Origin: Lapillicoccus sp.
GTDB lineage: Bacteria > Actinomycetota > Actinomycetes > Actinomycetales > Dermatophilaceae
Length of the DNA: 41,719 nt
Reading direction: 5' to 3'
NCBI RefSeq assembly: GCF_025353065.1
Contig: NZ_JANXRJ010000087.1
Coordinates: forward strand, 1 to 41,719
Position numbers and translations under genes: made by a program. Positions 25,261-34,310 of the stretch are shown in pieces. Position 1 is the stretch's first letter. The number at the start of each line of letters is the position of its first letter. Under the pieces are notes generated by a model. It worked only from the letters and a program-made list of their open reading frames with translations. It did no database searches and had not been told where the DNA came from.

Positions 25261-26033
25261 GCGCGGGGCTCGTGGTGGCGGGCGCCAGCGTGACCTACCG
25301 CCAGCGAGGCCGGGACGACCTCACGGCCGTCGATGCGGTCGACCTGACCGTCGCGCCCGGCGAGGTCCTCGGTCTCGTCGGCGAGTCGGGCTGCGGCAAG
25401 TCGACGCTCGCCCGCGCGGTCTGCGGTCTCGAACGCCTTTCCGCCGGCACGATCTCGCTCGACGGCGAACCGATCCGCCCCCTCGGACTGCGGCGCCGGC
25501 CGAAGAGCCTGCTGCGGATCCAGATGGTCTTCCAGAACCCCTACGCGTCGCTCAACCCCCGCCGTCGCGTCGGCGACCAGATCGAGGACGGTCGGCGGGC
25601 CGCGCCGCGCGAGACCGGTTCTGTCACCGAGCTGCTCACCGACGTCGGCATGGAGGCGTCGGCCGCGCGGCGCTATCCCCACGAGTTCTCCGGCGGCCAA
25701 CGACAACGGCTGGCCATCGCGCGGGCCATGGCGGCGGCGCCGGACATCCTCATCGGGGACGAGCCGATCGCGTCGCTCGACGCCAGCCTCCAGTCGCGGG
25801 TGGCGGCCCTGATGCGCGACGTCGCCCTGCGCAACGGCGCCTCGCTCCTCTTCATCAGCCACGACCTCGCCGTCGTGCGCCAGATCGCCGACCGCGTCGC
25901 CGTGATGCGGGCCGGGCGCATCGTCGAAACCGGCCCGATGGCCGACGTGTGGAGTGCGCCGGTCGACGCCTACACCCGGCGGCTGCTGGCCGCGATCCCC
26001 ATCGCCGACGGGCTCGGGCGGCTTCCCGGCTGA
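25257..26033 (+). CDS. Peptide-type ABC importer, ATPase F (DppF-like)
   Basis: 258-residue second ATPase, GTG start overlapping the previous stop. Walker A GESGCGKST, Q-loop MVFQNPYASLNPRRRVG, signature FSGGQRQR, Walker B ILIGDEPIASLDAS, switch His FISHDLAV. It is shorter than many OppF proteins because the C-terminal oligopeptide domain is cut down to LLAAIPIADGLGRLPG. It is the last gene of the operon; the tandem repeat array begins 17 bp after its stop. Confidence 0.92.
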   Translation: MSAGLVVAGASVTYRQRGRDDLTAVDAVDLTVAPGEVLGLVGESGCGKSTLARAVCGLERLSAGTISLDGEPIRPLGLRRRPKSLLRIQMVFQNPYASLNPRRRVGDQIEDGRRAAPRETGSVTELLTDVGMEASAARRYPHEFSGGQRQRLAIARAMAAAPDILIGDEPIASLDASLQSRVAALMRDVALRNGASLLFISHDLAVVRQIADRVAVMRAGRIVETGPMADVWSAPVDAYTRRLLAAIPIADGLGRLPG

Positions 26034-26049
26034 CGCAGGCCGTGGTCCG

Positions 26050-26157
26050 GCGACGCCAAAGGTGACCACTGGTGCGGTGACGCCAAAGGTGACCACTGGT
26101 GCGGCGACGCCAAAGGTGACCACTGGCGCGGCGACGCCAAAGGTGACCACTGGCGCC
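26050..26157. repeat. Four tandem 27-bp repeats
   Basis: Units start at 26050, 26077, 26104 and 26131. Each contains GACGCCAAAGGTGACCACTGG, differing at only two or three positions, with no spacers. A partial copy (TGACCACTGG, 26233-26242) and an inverted partial copy (GGTCACCTTTGG, 26273-26284) lie downstream. Two CGCGAGAGGTCA copies (26184-26195, 26266-26277) surround the partial copy. The array lies between convergent genes. Confidence 0.95.
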
Positions 26158-26192
26158 GCCTCACCGCCGGGCCCGGCCCACCTCGCGAGAGG

Positions 26193-27056
26193 TCAGGAGT
26201 GGTCGATTTCAGACGTCCAGAACGACCGATCATGACCACTGGACGAGGCGGGGCCAGATTCTGATCGCGAGAGGTCACCTTTGGCCGACGTTGCTGCCCG
26301 GGCCACCTCCGCGATGAGCTCAGCGAGCCGCCCGGGCTGGTCGAAGCCCACGAGGTGGCCCGCCCCGCGGATCCGCACCACTCTCCCATCGGGTGCCGCG
26401 CGCGCGAACCGCGTTGCCTGGATGGACAGCTGGTCCCAGCGCCCGCCCGCGACGACCACCGGGCAGGTGACGCGTCGGAGCATCGCCGGGCGGCAGTAGG
26501 CCATCACGTCACGCCAGGCGGCGGGCGTGGGGTCGAAGTAGTAGCCCCCGGCGATGGCCTCGTCCACGACCTCCAGGGGATACAGCCGGCGCAGGACCCG
26601 GTCGTTGACCCGGGTCATCCGCTCGGGTCCGGCCCGCTCGGTGAGCGCCCCCACCATCCGGTATGCCGCGGCCCCCACCCCCGTGGGCACCGCGGCGCTC
26701 CCTACCAGCACGAGTCCGGCGAGCCGGCGCGGGAAGCACCCGGCATACGCCATCGCGACGTAGCCGCCGAGTGAGTGCCCGACGAGGACCACGGGCGGGA
26801 CGGGCGCATCGGCATCGCGCGCGGTGTCGCCCTCGACTGCCTCGGCCACCGCACCGATCGCCCGGTCGAGCGTGAACGCTTCACCGGCCCGGCTGCCGTG
26901 CCCCGGCAGGTCGGGCGCGACTACCTCGAACTCCGGTGTCAGTGAACGGATCTGAGGCGCCCACTGCGTGTGCGAGAGCCGCGACCCGTGCACGAGGACG
27001 ACGCGCGTCCGCTGGCCGTCGACGCCGGGCACGATCTCGGTGGCGGTCAGAGCCAA
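26193..27056 (-). CDS. Alpha/beta-fold hydrolase
   Basis: 287-residue alpha/beta hydrolase. Seen: oxyanion region VVLVHGSRLSHTQW, VVAPDLPGHGSR, nucleophile elbow VLVGHSLGGYVAM, and the C-terminal His in RIRGAGHLVGFDQP. The catalytic acid is probably in GGRWDQLS. Substrate unknown. A TTG at 27056 overlapping the response-regulator stop by 10 nt is the apparent start; a GTG about 25 nt further in is possible. The last 30 or so residues (SAKGDLSRSESGPASSSG...) are encoded by the inverted copy of the downstream repeat and do not look like native protein, so the original stop seems to have been lost. Confidence 0.85.
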   Translation of the reverse strand: MALTATEIVPGVDGQRTRVVLVHGSRLSHTQWAPQIRSLTPEFEVVAPDLPGHGSRAGEAFTLDRAIGAVAEAVEGDTARDADAPVPPVVLVGHSLGGYVAMAYAGCFPRRLAGLVLVGSAAVPTGVGAAAYRMVGALTERAGPERMTRVNDRVLRRLYPLEVVDEAIAGGYYFDPTPAAWRDVMAYCRPAMLRRVTCPVVVAGGRWDQLSIQATRFARAAPDGRVVRIRGAGHLVGFDQPGRLAELIAEVARAATSAKGDLSRSESGPASSSGHDRSFWTSEIDHS

Positions 27057-27655
27057 CCGTTGTCGTCCGCGATGCGCACGGCGTCGGCCCGGTTCCGCGC
27101 GTCCGTCTTGCCGATCGCCGCAGACAGGTGGTTGCGCACCGTGCCCTCGGAGAGGAAGACGGCGGCGGCGATGTCGGAGACGCTTCCACCGCCGCGCGCC
27201 GCACGCAGCACCTCGGTCTCCCGCGTGGTCAACGGCGACTCCCCTACGGCCAGGCTGTCGGCGGCCAGCCCCGGGTCGACGACCCGCAGCCCGGCATGGA
27301 CCCGGCGGACCGCGTCGGCGAGCTGCCGGGCAGGGGTGTCCTTGACGACGAACCCGCTGGCCCCGGCCTGCAGAGCGCGGCGCAGATATCCCGGGCGGCC
27401 GAAGGTCGTGACGATGAGGACCTTCACGTCCGGCAGGGCGGACCGCAGCTCGCGCGCCGCCTCGATGCCGTCCAGGCCGGGCATCTCGACGTCGAGGAGA
27501 GCCACGTCGGGGAGGAACTCCTTCGCGGCGGCCATCACCTCGTCACCCCGGCCGACCTCCACGACGACCTCCATGTCGTTCTCGAGGTCGAGCAGGCTCG
27601 CGAGCGCCCCACGCACGAGGGCCTGGTCGTCGGCCAGGAGCAGTCGGATCGTCAC
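27047..27655 (-). CDS. NarL/FixJ-family response regulator
   Basis: 202-residue two-component regulator. Receiver domain: MTIRLLLADDQALVRG (acidic pair), DVALLDVEMPGLDG (phospho-Asp in LLD), IVTTFG, and VVKDTP (Lys). The C-terminal LuxR helix-turn-helix is LTTRETEVLRAARGGGSVSDIAAAVFLSEGTVRNHLSAAIGKT. The GTG start overlaps the kinase stop by 4 nt. Together with the upstream ABC-2 exporter genes this resembles DesR/LiaR-type stress-sensing loci; the exporter is the likely target. Confidence 0.95.
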   Translation of the reverse strand: MTIRLLLADDQALVRGALASLLDLENDMEVVVEVGRGDEVMAAAKEFLPDVALLDVEMPGLDGIEAARELRSALPDVKVLIVTTFGRPGYLRRALQAGASGFVVKDTPARQLADAVRRVHAGLRVVDPGLAADSLAVGESPLTTRETEVLRAARGGGSVSDIAAAVFLSEGTVRNHLSAAIGKTDARNRADAVRIADDNGWL

Positions 27656-28950
27656 GACCTCACGGCCCGACTGGTCTGGCCGGCCGGGCTCGCGTGGCTC
27701 GCCTGATTCTCGGCGAGGTTCTGCTCGTGGTCGTCCACCAGACGCTCCGGCACCAGGCGGTCGTCCACCAGACGGTCCGGCACCAGACGGTCCGGCACCA
27801 GACGGGCCGGTACGACGACGGCCAGCGAGAAGCCGCCACCCTCCGGGAGCTCGACGATCAGCCGGGCCCCGGCGGCCGCCGCCCGCTCCCGCAGCCCGAT
27901 GAGGCCGTTGCCCCCGTCGGCGCCCACGCAGCCCCGGCCGTCATCGGTGATGCGGACCGATGTCTGGGACAGCGACACGGTGCAGTGCTGGGCGGCGCTG
28001 TGCCGCACCACGTTCGTGACGCCCTCCCGGATCGTCCAGGCGAAGAGCTCGCGCCACTCCGTGGGCACGTCGTCGGTCGAGCCAGGAAGGCTCGCACTGA
28101 TCTCGGCCGCCTCGAGCGCGGACTTGGCCCGGGAGATCTCCACCGGCAGGGTGAGCTCGCGGTAGCCCTCGACCGTCTTGCGCACGTCGGCCAGGGCGTC
28201 GCGCGACAGTCGCTCGATGTCGGCGATCTCGGCGCGCGCCCGCGCCCGGGCCTCCTCGGAGTCGGCCTCCAGGAGCCGGCCGGTGAGTTCGGCCTTGACC
28301 GTGATCACCGTGAGTGAGTGCCCGAGGATGTCGTGCAGGTCGCGCGCCATCCTCGCCCGCTCCTGACCGATCATGAGCTGGGCGTTCTCGTCCTTGGCCC
28401 GCACGAGGTCCATGCTGCGACGCATCGCCTGCCAGATGCCCCATACGGCGAAGGACCCCAGGCCGACCGACAACCCGATGCCGTTGGCCCCCTCCCAGCC
28501 CGGCACCGTGCGCGAGAGCAGCTCCGACCCGGCGGCAAGCACGACCGCCTGCCCCACCGCGAACCGCGTCGGGAGCATCATCACGCCGGCGATCGAGAGG
28601 TAGACGGCAGCGGATAGGCCGGCCGAGTGGAGGCTGAGGACCATGACGGCGCCCAGGAGGAGCAGCGCGAGGTAGAGGCGGAGCGACTGGGCGGTGACCC
28701 TCGTCAGGCTCTCGCCGCGGGAGCGTTTCGGGCGGGCGAGCAGGAACGACACCATGTAGAAGACGGCGAAGGCGACCGTCGACACGAGCCCGACCCAGCC
28801 CACGAGCGCGCCTCGCTCCCGCCATCCTTCCTGGATGGCGGGAGCGAGGAAGATGAGCCAGACACCGGCAGCGGCCAGCGCCCACCCGCTGAACCGACGC
28901 TCGTAGGTCGCGACCGGGTCGGTCAGCGGCTGGTCGGGCGAGTCAGTCAT
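27652..28950 (-). CDS. Membrane sensor histidine kinase (HisKA_3) with a pentapeptide-repeat tail
   Basis: 432-residue kinase. About six hydrophobic segments occupy residues 20-190 without a large extracytoplasmic domain, as in DesK/LiaS-type intramembrane sensors. The dimerisation and phosphoacceptor motif is ERARMARDLHDILGHSLTVI, and the ATPase domain contains VVRHSAAQHC, ITDDGRG and GNGLIGLRERAAAAGARL. The start at 28950 (MTDSPDQP) is chosen over a longer open frame whose extra N-terminus has no kinase features. The C-terminus carries five RLVPD-type pentapeptides encoded by a 15-bp tandem repeat (27731-27805), which is unusual. Confidence 0.94.
   Translation of the reverse strand: MTDSPDQPLTDPVATYERRFSGWALAAAGVWLIFLAPAIQEGWRERGALVGWVGLVSTVAFAVFYMVSFLLARPKRSRGESLTRVTAQSLRLYLALLLLGAVMVLSLHSAGLSAAVYLSIAGVMMLPTRFAVGQAVVLAAGSELLSRTVPGWEGANGIGLSVGLGSFAVWGIWQAMRRSMDLVRAKDENAQLMIGQERARMARDLHDILGHSLTVITVKAELTGRLLEADSEEARARARAEIADIERLSRDALADVRKTVEGYRELTLPVEISRAKSALEAAEISASLPGSTDDVPTEWRELFAWTIREGVTNVVRHSAAQHCTVSLSQTSVRITDDGRGCVGADGGNGLIGLRERAAAAGARLIVELPEGGGFSLAVVVPARLVPDRLVPDRLVDDRLVPERLVDDHEQNLAENQASHASPAGQTSRAVRS
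27731..27805. repeat. 15-bp tandem repeat inside the kinase gene
   Basis: Five units of the type TCCGGCACCAGACGG or TCGTCCACCAGACGG lie head to tail. On the coding strand they give RLVPD, RLVPD, RLVDD, RLVPE, RLVDD. Unit length is a multiple of three, so gain or loss of copies keeps the frame. Confidence 0.92.
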
Positions 28951-29008
28951 GGGCACGACGCTACTCCGGGTTCGTTGCGGTGGACCGGCTTGCCGGTGAG
29001 GTGGGCGG

Positions 29009-29848
29009 TCAGACGCGGTCGGTGTCGCCGCGCAGGCGCCAGGCAGCGCCGCCGACGAAGATCGCCAGCCAGACCACGACGTTGGCGACCCACCACCACT
29101 GCACGGTGTCGCCGGTGAGCGGTGCGTGCGCCAGCTTCGAGATCCCGTACATCGGGGTGAAGCGCGCGAAGATCTCGAAGGCGCTGCCGTCGGTGAGCGG
29201 GATGAAGAGACCGCCGCCGAAGGCGAGGAGCGCGAGCCCCGGGCCGAGGATCTGCATGACGTTCTCACTCGGGAGCAGGTAGCCCATGAAGAGACCGAAT
29301 GCCGCGAAGACCAGTGAGCCGGCCCAAGCGATCGCCGCGGTGGCGACGAACAGCCACGGGCTGTCCATCTTCGCGTGGGTGAAGAGCCCGCAGATGTAGA
29401 CCACGAGGATCGAGAGCAGCCCCAGCACCATCGCGACCGCGACCTTGATCGTGACGTAGGCGATGGGCGAGAGCGGCGTGAGCCGGAGCTGTCGGCTCCA
29501 CCCCTGGGCCCGTTCTGTGGCGACCATCGCGCCCCCACCGGTGGTCGAGATCATCGCGCCGTAGAGCGCCATCGAGATCATGATGAAGGCGCCGACGTTG
29601 CCGCGGCCGGCATTGTCGTTGGTGTAGGTCTGGCCGACCCCGAACAGGAAGTAGAACGCCGCCGGCACGACGAGGCTGAAGATCATCGTGCGGCGGTTGC
29701 GCAGGACTCGCTTGAGCTCGATCCACGCGAGGGTCCTGTTCAATCCGCCCATGGGCGGGACCTTGCGCAGGGACCGGTCGACCACCCCGGCAGCGGGCAC
29801 GCTGGTCGTTGCGGATGCGGTGGACGCGGTCGAGGCGGACGTGGTCAT
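29009..29848 (-). CDS. ABC-2 type exporter permease
   Basis: 279-residue membrane protein with six hydrophobic segments after a cytoplasmic tail. RTLAWIELKRVLRNRRTMIFSLVVPAAFYFLFGVGQTY is the typical ABC-2 start, and the LPSENVMQILGPGLALLAFGGGLFIPL loop precedes the last helices. The ATG overlaps the ATPase stop by 4 nt. With that ATPase it forms an efflux or lipid/antimicrobial-resistance type transporter, and the two-component system directly downstream suggests inducible expression. The substrate is unknown. Confidence 0.92.
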   Translation of the reverse strand: MTTSASTASTASATTSVPAAGVVDRSLRKVPPMGGLNRTLAWIELKRVLRNRRTMIFSLVVPAAFYFLFGVGQTYTNDNAGRGNVGAFIMISMALYGAMISTTGGGAMVATERAQGWSRQLRLTPLSPIAYVTIKVAVAMVLGLLSILVVYICGLFTHAKMDSPWLFVATAAIAWAGSLVFAAFGLFMGYLLPSENVMQILGPGLALLAFGGGLFIPLTDGSAFEIFARFTPMYGISKLAHAPLTGDTVQWWWVANVVVWLAIFVGGAAWRLRGDTDRV

Positions 29849-30813
29849 CGGGCACTCTCTTCGGTCTGGGCTTCGGTGTGGGACGAGGTCAGGGCGATGA
29901 AGGCGTCCTCGATGCCGCGGGCCTCGATCTCGAGGTCGTGAGCGGTGGTCTCGGTCAGCAGGTAGCGGGCCACCGCGTCGGTGTCGTTGCTGTGGATCAG
30001 GACCGTCTCGCCCCGGATCTCGATGCTGTCCGCAGAGGGCACGGCCGACTGCAGCGACTCGGTGGTCGCACCCGGGAGGGTGGCCCGCACCGTGCGGCCG
30101 GCCGACATCGCCTTGATCTCGGAGGCCGTGCCGTCAGCGACGATCTCGCCCTGTCGCACGAGGATGATCCGGTCGGCGTAGGCGTCGGCCTCCTCGAGGT
30201 AGTGCGTCGCGAAGACGATGGTGCGGCCCTTGCCGGCGTCCTGGCGGATGGCCGCCCAGAAGTCGCGGCGGCCCTCGACGTCCATGCCCGTCGTCGGCTC
30301 GTCGAGGACGAGGACCTCGGGGTCGGAGAGCAGCGCCATCGCGAATCGCAGCCGCTGCTGCTGACCGCCGGAGCACTTCTGCACCTTGCGGTCGGCGATC
30401 TCGGTGATGCCGGCCCGCTTCATGACGGAGTCGACCGAGGCGGTGTGGGTGAAGAGCGAGCCGGTCAGCTGCAAGGTCTCCCGGACGCTGATGTCCTTGA
30501 GCAGCCCCGCGGTCTGCATCACCGCGGCGACGAGGCCGTGGGCGATGGCGGTGCGGGGCGCCTCGCCGAGGATCGTGACCTCCCCCGCGGTGGGCTGGGA
30601 GAGGCCGAGGACCATGTCGATGGTCGTCGTCTTGCCCGCGCCGTTCGGGCCGAGGAAGGCCACGATCTCGCCCGGCTCGATGTCGAGGTCGATGCCCCGG
30701 ACGGCGTGCACCGATCCGAAGTCCTTGCGCAGCCCACGGATGGAGATGGCAGGCGCCGAGGTGCCTGACCGGGCCGAGCCGAAGGCCCGGGTTGGAGAAG
30801 CTGTGGTTGTCAT
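29845..30813 (-). CDS. ABC exporter ATP-binding protein (DrrA-like)
   Basis: 322-residue ATPase. Walker A GPNGAGKTT, signature CSGGQQQRLRFAMALL, Walker B VLVLDEPTTGMDVEG, switch His FATHYLEEA. The C-terminal extension after residue 230 (GRTVRATLPGATTESLQ...) is the usual DrrA-type regulatory domain. ATG at 30813. It is first of a four-gene minus-strand set (ATPase, permease, kinase, regulator). A 7-bp inverted repeat lies just upstream. Confidence 0.94.
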   Translation of the reverse strand: MTTTASPTRAFGSARSGTSAPAISIRGLRKDFGSVHAVRGIDLDIEPGEIVAFLGPNGAGKTTTIDMVLGLSQPTAGEVTILGEAPRTAIAHGLVAAVMQTAGLLKDISVRETLQLTGSLFTHTASVDSVMKRAGITEIADRKVQKCSGGQQQRLRFAMALLSDPEVLVLDEPTTGMDVEGRRDFWAAIRQDAGKGRTIVFATHYLEEADAYADRIILVRQGEIVADGTASEIKAMSAGRTVRATLPGATTESLQSAVPSADSIEIRGETVLIHSNDTDAVARYLLTETTAHDLEIEARGIEDAFIALTSSHTEAQTEESAR

Positions 30814-30856
30814 GGCCCAACCCTCGTGCTCGCCCCGCCCGGTGTCACCCCACAGG

Positions 30857-30877
30857 CGTCACGAGTCACCCGTGACG
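30857..30877. terminator. Inverted repeat between the HEAT-protein and ABC-exporter genes
   Basis: CGTCACG (30857-30863) and CGTGACG (30871-30877) form a 7-bp stem between two minus-strand genes. It may end the upstream transcript or be an operator for the exporter operon; no T-run is present. Confidence 0.35.
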
Positions 30878-30881
30878 TCCG

Positions 30882-31457
30882 TCAGGGGTATGCCGCGTCG
30901 AGGCGCTCGCGGAGCCGGCTCACGGCCCGGTCGGCGGCCGTTCGCACCGCCGGCTCGTCGTCGTCACGGGCACGCTCGGCGGTGGCCAGGTGCTCGTGCT
31001 CGCCGACCACGGCGAGGGCCCGTAGGGCAGCCACCCGGACCCGCAGGTTCTTGTCGCGAAGCAGGTCGGCGGCGACGTCCGCAGCCTCACCGACCTCCCA
31101 GCGGATGACGACCTTGGCGCACGTCTCGCGGACGCGCCACGCGGGATCCTGCAGTCCCGCAACGATGTCCGGCGCGCACTGCTCGTCCCAGACGTAGAGC
31201 AGGGTCCGCGCCGCCCACGTCCGCACCCAGTAGTCGTGGTCGCTGCCCACCAGACGAGCGGGCGAGCCCCACGTCAGCGCCGCCCGGCCCGCGAGCCACC
31301 CCGGGTCGGGCTCGGCCACGTCGCCGTATGCCGCCCGCCCGGCCAGCAGGTCGCCGCACCACCGGGTCAGCTCGTCGTCGCCGAGGGCGTCCGCTGCTGC
31401 GCGGGCGCGCTCCGCGGGCGTCGCGGCCAGCACGGCGTCCGTGATCGTGGTGGTCAC
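30882..31457 (-). CDS. HEAT-repeat-like helical protein
   Basis: About 191 residues of alpha-helical repeats. DYWVRTWAARTLLYVWDEQCAPDIVAGLQDPAWRVRETCAKVVIRWEVGEAADVAADLLRDKNLRVRVAALRALAVVGEHE shows two to three HEAT/PBS-like units with the D-x-x-x-R-V-R turn. It probably acts as a protein-binding scaffold; the partner is unknown. GTG 31457 is preferred because GGGAGAG lies 8 nt upstream; ATG 31487 would also work, and that ATG lies inside a GTATGCC motif copy. It follows glyS by a short gap on the same strand. Confidence 0.75.
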   Translation of the reverse strand: MTTTITDAVLAATPAERARAAADALGDDELTRWCGDLLAGRAAYGDVAEPDPGWLAGRAALTWGSPARLVGSDHDYWVRTWAARTLLYVWDEQCAPDIVAGLQDPAWRVRETCAKVVIRWEVGEAADVAADLLRDKNLRVRVAALRALAVVGEHEHLATAERARDDDEPAVRTAADRAVSRLRERLDAAYP

Positions 31458-31494
31458 GACCACCACTCTCCCGGACGTGGGCGGCATACCGGGG

Positions 31495-32901
<1,407 letters not shown>

Positions 32902-32908
32902 GACACCA

Positions 32909-32914
32909 AGGTTA
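32909..32914 (-). promoter_or_regulatory. Candidate -10 box for leaderless glyS
   Basis: On the minus strand TAACCT is followed by TGGTGTC and then the ATG at 32901. Spacing of 7 nt fits transcription starting at or next to the start codon. Confidence 0.5.
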
Positions 32915-32943
32915 TCGGTCGCCGCGACCTGTTTTCGCCGTCG

Positions 32944-32999
32944 GTATGCCGCGCGGCCCCGCCCGGTGCGCGGCATCGCCCGGCGCGCACGCGGCATAC
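32944..32999. repeat. Inverted pair of the GTATGCCGCG motif
   Basis: GTATGCCGCG (32944-32953) and CGCGGCATAC (32990-32999) form a perfect 10-bp stem around a 36-nt G+C-rich loop, in the divergent space between glyS and the small membrane-protein gene. Confidence 0.75.
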
Positions 33000-33008
33000 T
33001 CTGGTGAC

Positions 33009-33296
33009 GTGAGCCTGCCCTTCCGATCCCGTGTCGAGCACAAGACCTACCCGGTGGTCGAGCGCTTCAACAGGCTGCCCCGGCCGGTGGTCTTCCTGGC
33101 CGTGCTCGCACTCGTCATCATCGGGATCTTCGTGCCGCACGTCGGCTTCCTCGCGACTCTGCTCGTCGCCCTTCTCGTGGCGTTCCTCGTGTGGTCGACG
33201 TGGCCGCTCTGCACACTCCCCGAGCGGGTCATGCGGATCGCCGTGCTCGCGATCATCGTCGCCCTGACGATCGTCCAGGCCTTCCCGCGGTCCTGA
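33009..33296 (+). CDS. Small membrane protein of unknown function
   Basis: 95 residues. A basic N-terminus ([23 protein letters not shown]) is followed by [36 protein letters not shown] and, after a short loop, [19 protein letters not shown]. This gives two or three membrane segments. I do not recognise the family beyond conserved small actinobacterial membrane proteins. GTG 33009 follows a TACTCT box (32998-33003) by 5 nt and lacks a Shine-Dalgarno, consistent with a leaderless message. It lies divergent from glyS and ends 58 bp before the zinc operon. Confidence 0.7.
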   Translation: MSLPFRSRVEHKTYPVVERFNRLPRPVVFLAVLALVIIGIFVPHVGFLATLLVALLVAFLVWSTWPLCTLPERVMRIAVLAIIVALTIVQAFPRS

Positions 33297-33319
33297 CCCC
33301 GGATCCGTGAGAGTGGTTT

Positions 33320-33334
33320 TGACAATCATTCTCA
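33320..33334 (+). promoter_or_regulatory. Zur box
   Basis: TGACAATCATTCTCA is a near-palindrome matching the actinobacterial Zur consensus of the TGAAAATCATTTTCA type. It lies 19 bp before the znuA ATG. Zur with zinc would repress the whole operon, which ends with the zur gene itself. Confidence 0.85.
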
Positions 33335-33353
33335 CTCGGGCCAGACTGGGGAC

Positions 33354-34310
33354 ATGTCGAACCGCCACCTGCCTCGAGCCCGCCCCCGCCATCTCGTCGG
33401 GCTCGCTGTCGTCACCCTCCTCGGCGCGACCGCCCTGGCGGGGTGCTCCGGTTCGTCGGCAGCGAGCAGCAGCAATGGCTCGGGCGGGACCCTCGACGTC
33501 GTCGCGTCCTTCTATCCCATCGAGTTCGCGATCGAGCAGATCGGCGGAAGCCACGTCCACGTCACGAGCCTGACCAAGCCGGGCGCCGAGCCGCACGACG
33601 TCGAGCTCACCCCGAAGGACGTCGCGACGGTCACCGACACCAAGCTCGTCGTGTATGCCACGGGCTTCCAGCCCGCGGTCGACGAGGCCGTCTCGCAGCA
33701 GGCTGCCGACCGCGCTTTCGACGTCGCGCCGACCGCGCACCTCGACCTCGCCGCCCCGGCCGAGGGGGGCAAGGCACCCGCCGCCGGCGCGAAGGACCCG
33801 CACTTCTGGCTCGACCCCGAGCGTTACCAGGCGGTCTCGAAGGCCATCGGCGCCAAGCTCGCCGAGGTCGACCCCGGCCACGCCGCCGACTACGCGAAGA
33901 ACACGACCGCGTTCGTCGCCAAGCTCGTGGCGCTCGACCAGGAGTTCGCCGCCGGCACGAAGACCTGCACCAACAAGGACCTCGTCACGAGCCATGCGGC
34001 GTTCGGCTACCTCAGCACGCGCTACGGCTTCACCCAGGTGCCGATCACCGGGCTGGACCCCGAGGTCGAGCCCTCCGCCGCCGACCTCAGCCGGATCGCC
34101 GACTTCGTCAAGGCCCACAGGGTGACGACGATCTACGCCGAGACCCTCGTCGAGCCGAAGTTCGCCCAGACCGTCGGCGACGCCACCGGCGCCAGGGTCG
34201 CCACCCTCGACCCCATCGAGGGCCTCACCAGCAAGTCCGTCGGCAAGGACTACCTTGAGGTCATGCGCTCCAATCTCGTGACCCTGCAACAGGGACAAGG
34301 GTGTTCGTGA
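33354..34310 (+). CDS. znuA: Zinc ABC importer, lipoprotein binding subunit
   Basis: Cluster A-I metal-binding lipoprotein, 318 residues. The signal peptide ends ALAGC (Cys anchor). Metal ligands are visible as GAEPHDVELT (first His), DPHFWLDP (second His), SHAAFGYL (third His), and an acidic ligand near the C-terminus (IYAETLVEPK or nearby). The His-rich loop of many zinc ZnuA proteins is replaced by an Ala/Gly/Lys loop. Zinc is assigned from the upstream Zur box and the operon partner zur; manganese is less likely. It overlaps the next gene. Confidence 0.94.
   Translation: MSNRHLPRARPRHLVGLAVVTLLGATALAGCSGSSAASSSNGSGGTLDVVASFYPIEFAIEQIGGSHVHVTSLTKPGAEPHDVELTPKDVATVTDTKLVVYATGFQPAVDEAVSQQAADRAFDVAPTAHLDLAAPAEGGKAPAAGAKDPHFWLDPERYQAVSKAIGAKLAEVDPGHAADYAKNTTAFVAKLVALDQEFAAGTKTCTNKDLVTSHAAFGYLSTRYGFTQVPITGLDPEVEPSAADLSRIADFVKAHRVTTIYAETLVEPKFAQTVGDATGARVATLDPIEGLTSKSVGKDYLEVMRSNLVTLQQGQGCS

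Noticed and set aside
26050..26157. CRISPR-like array
   Set aside because: The 27-bp units are directly adjacent with no spacers, there are only four, and no cas gene is present.
28951..29538. N-terminal extension of the histidine kinase
   Set aside because: The open frame runs on, but the extra residues are Arg/Ser-rich shadow sequence of the ABC-2 permease gene on the same strand; the kinase starts at 28950.
32902..33008. T-box leader for glyS
   Set aside because: The -10 box sits 7 nt from the ATG, leaving no room for a leader RNA.
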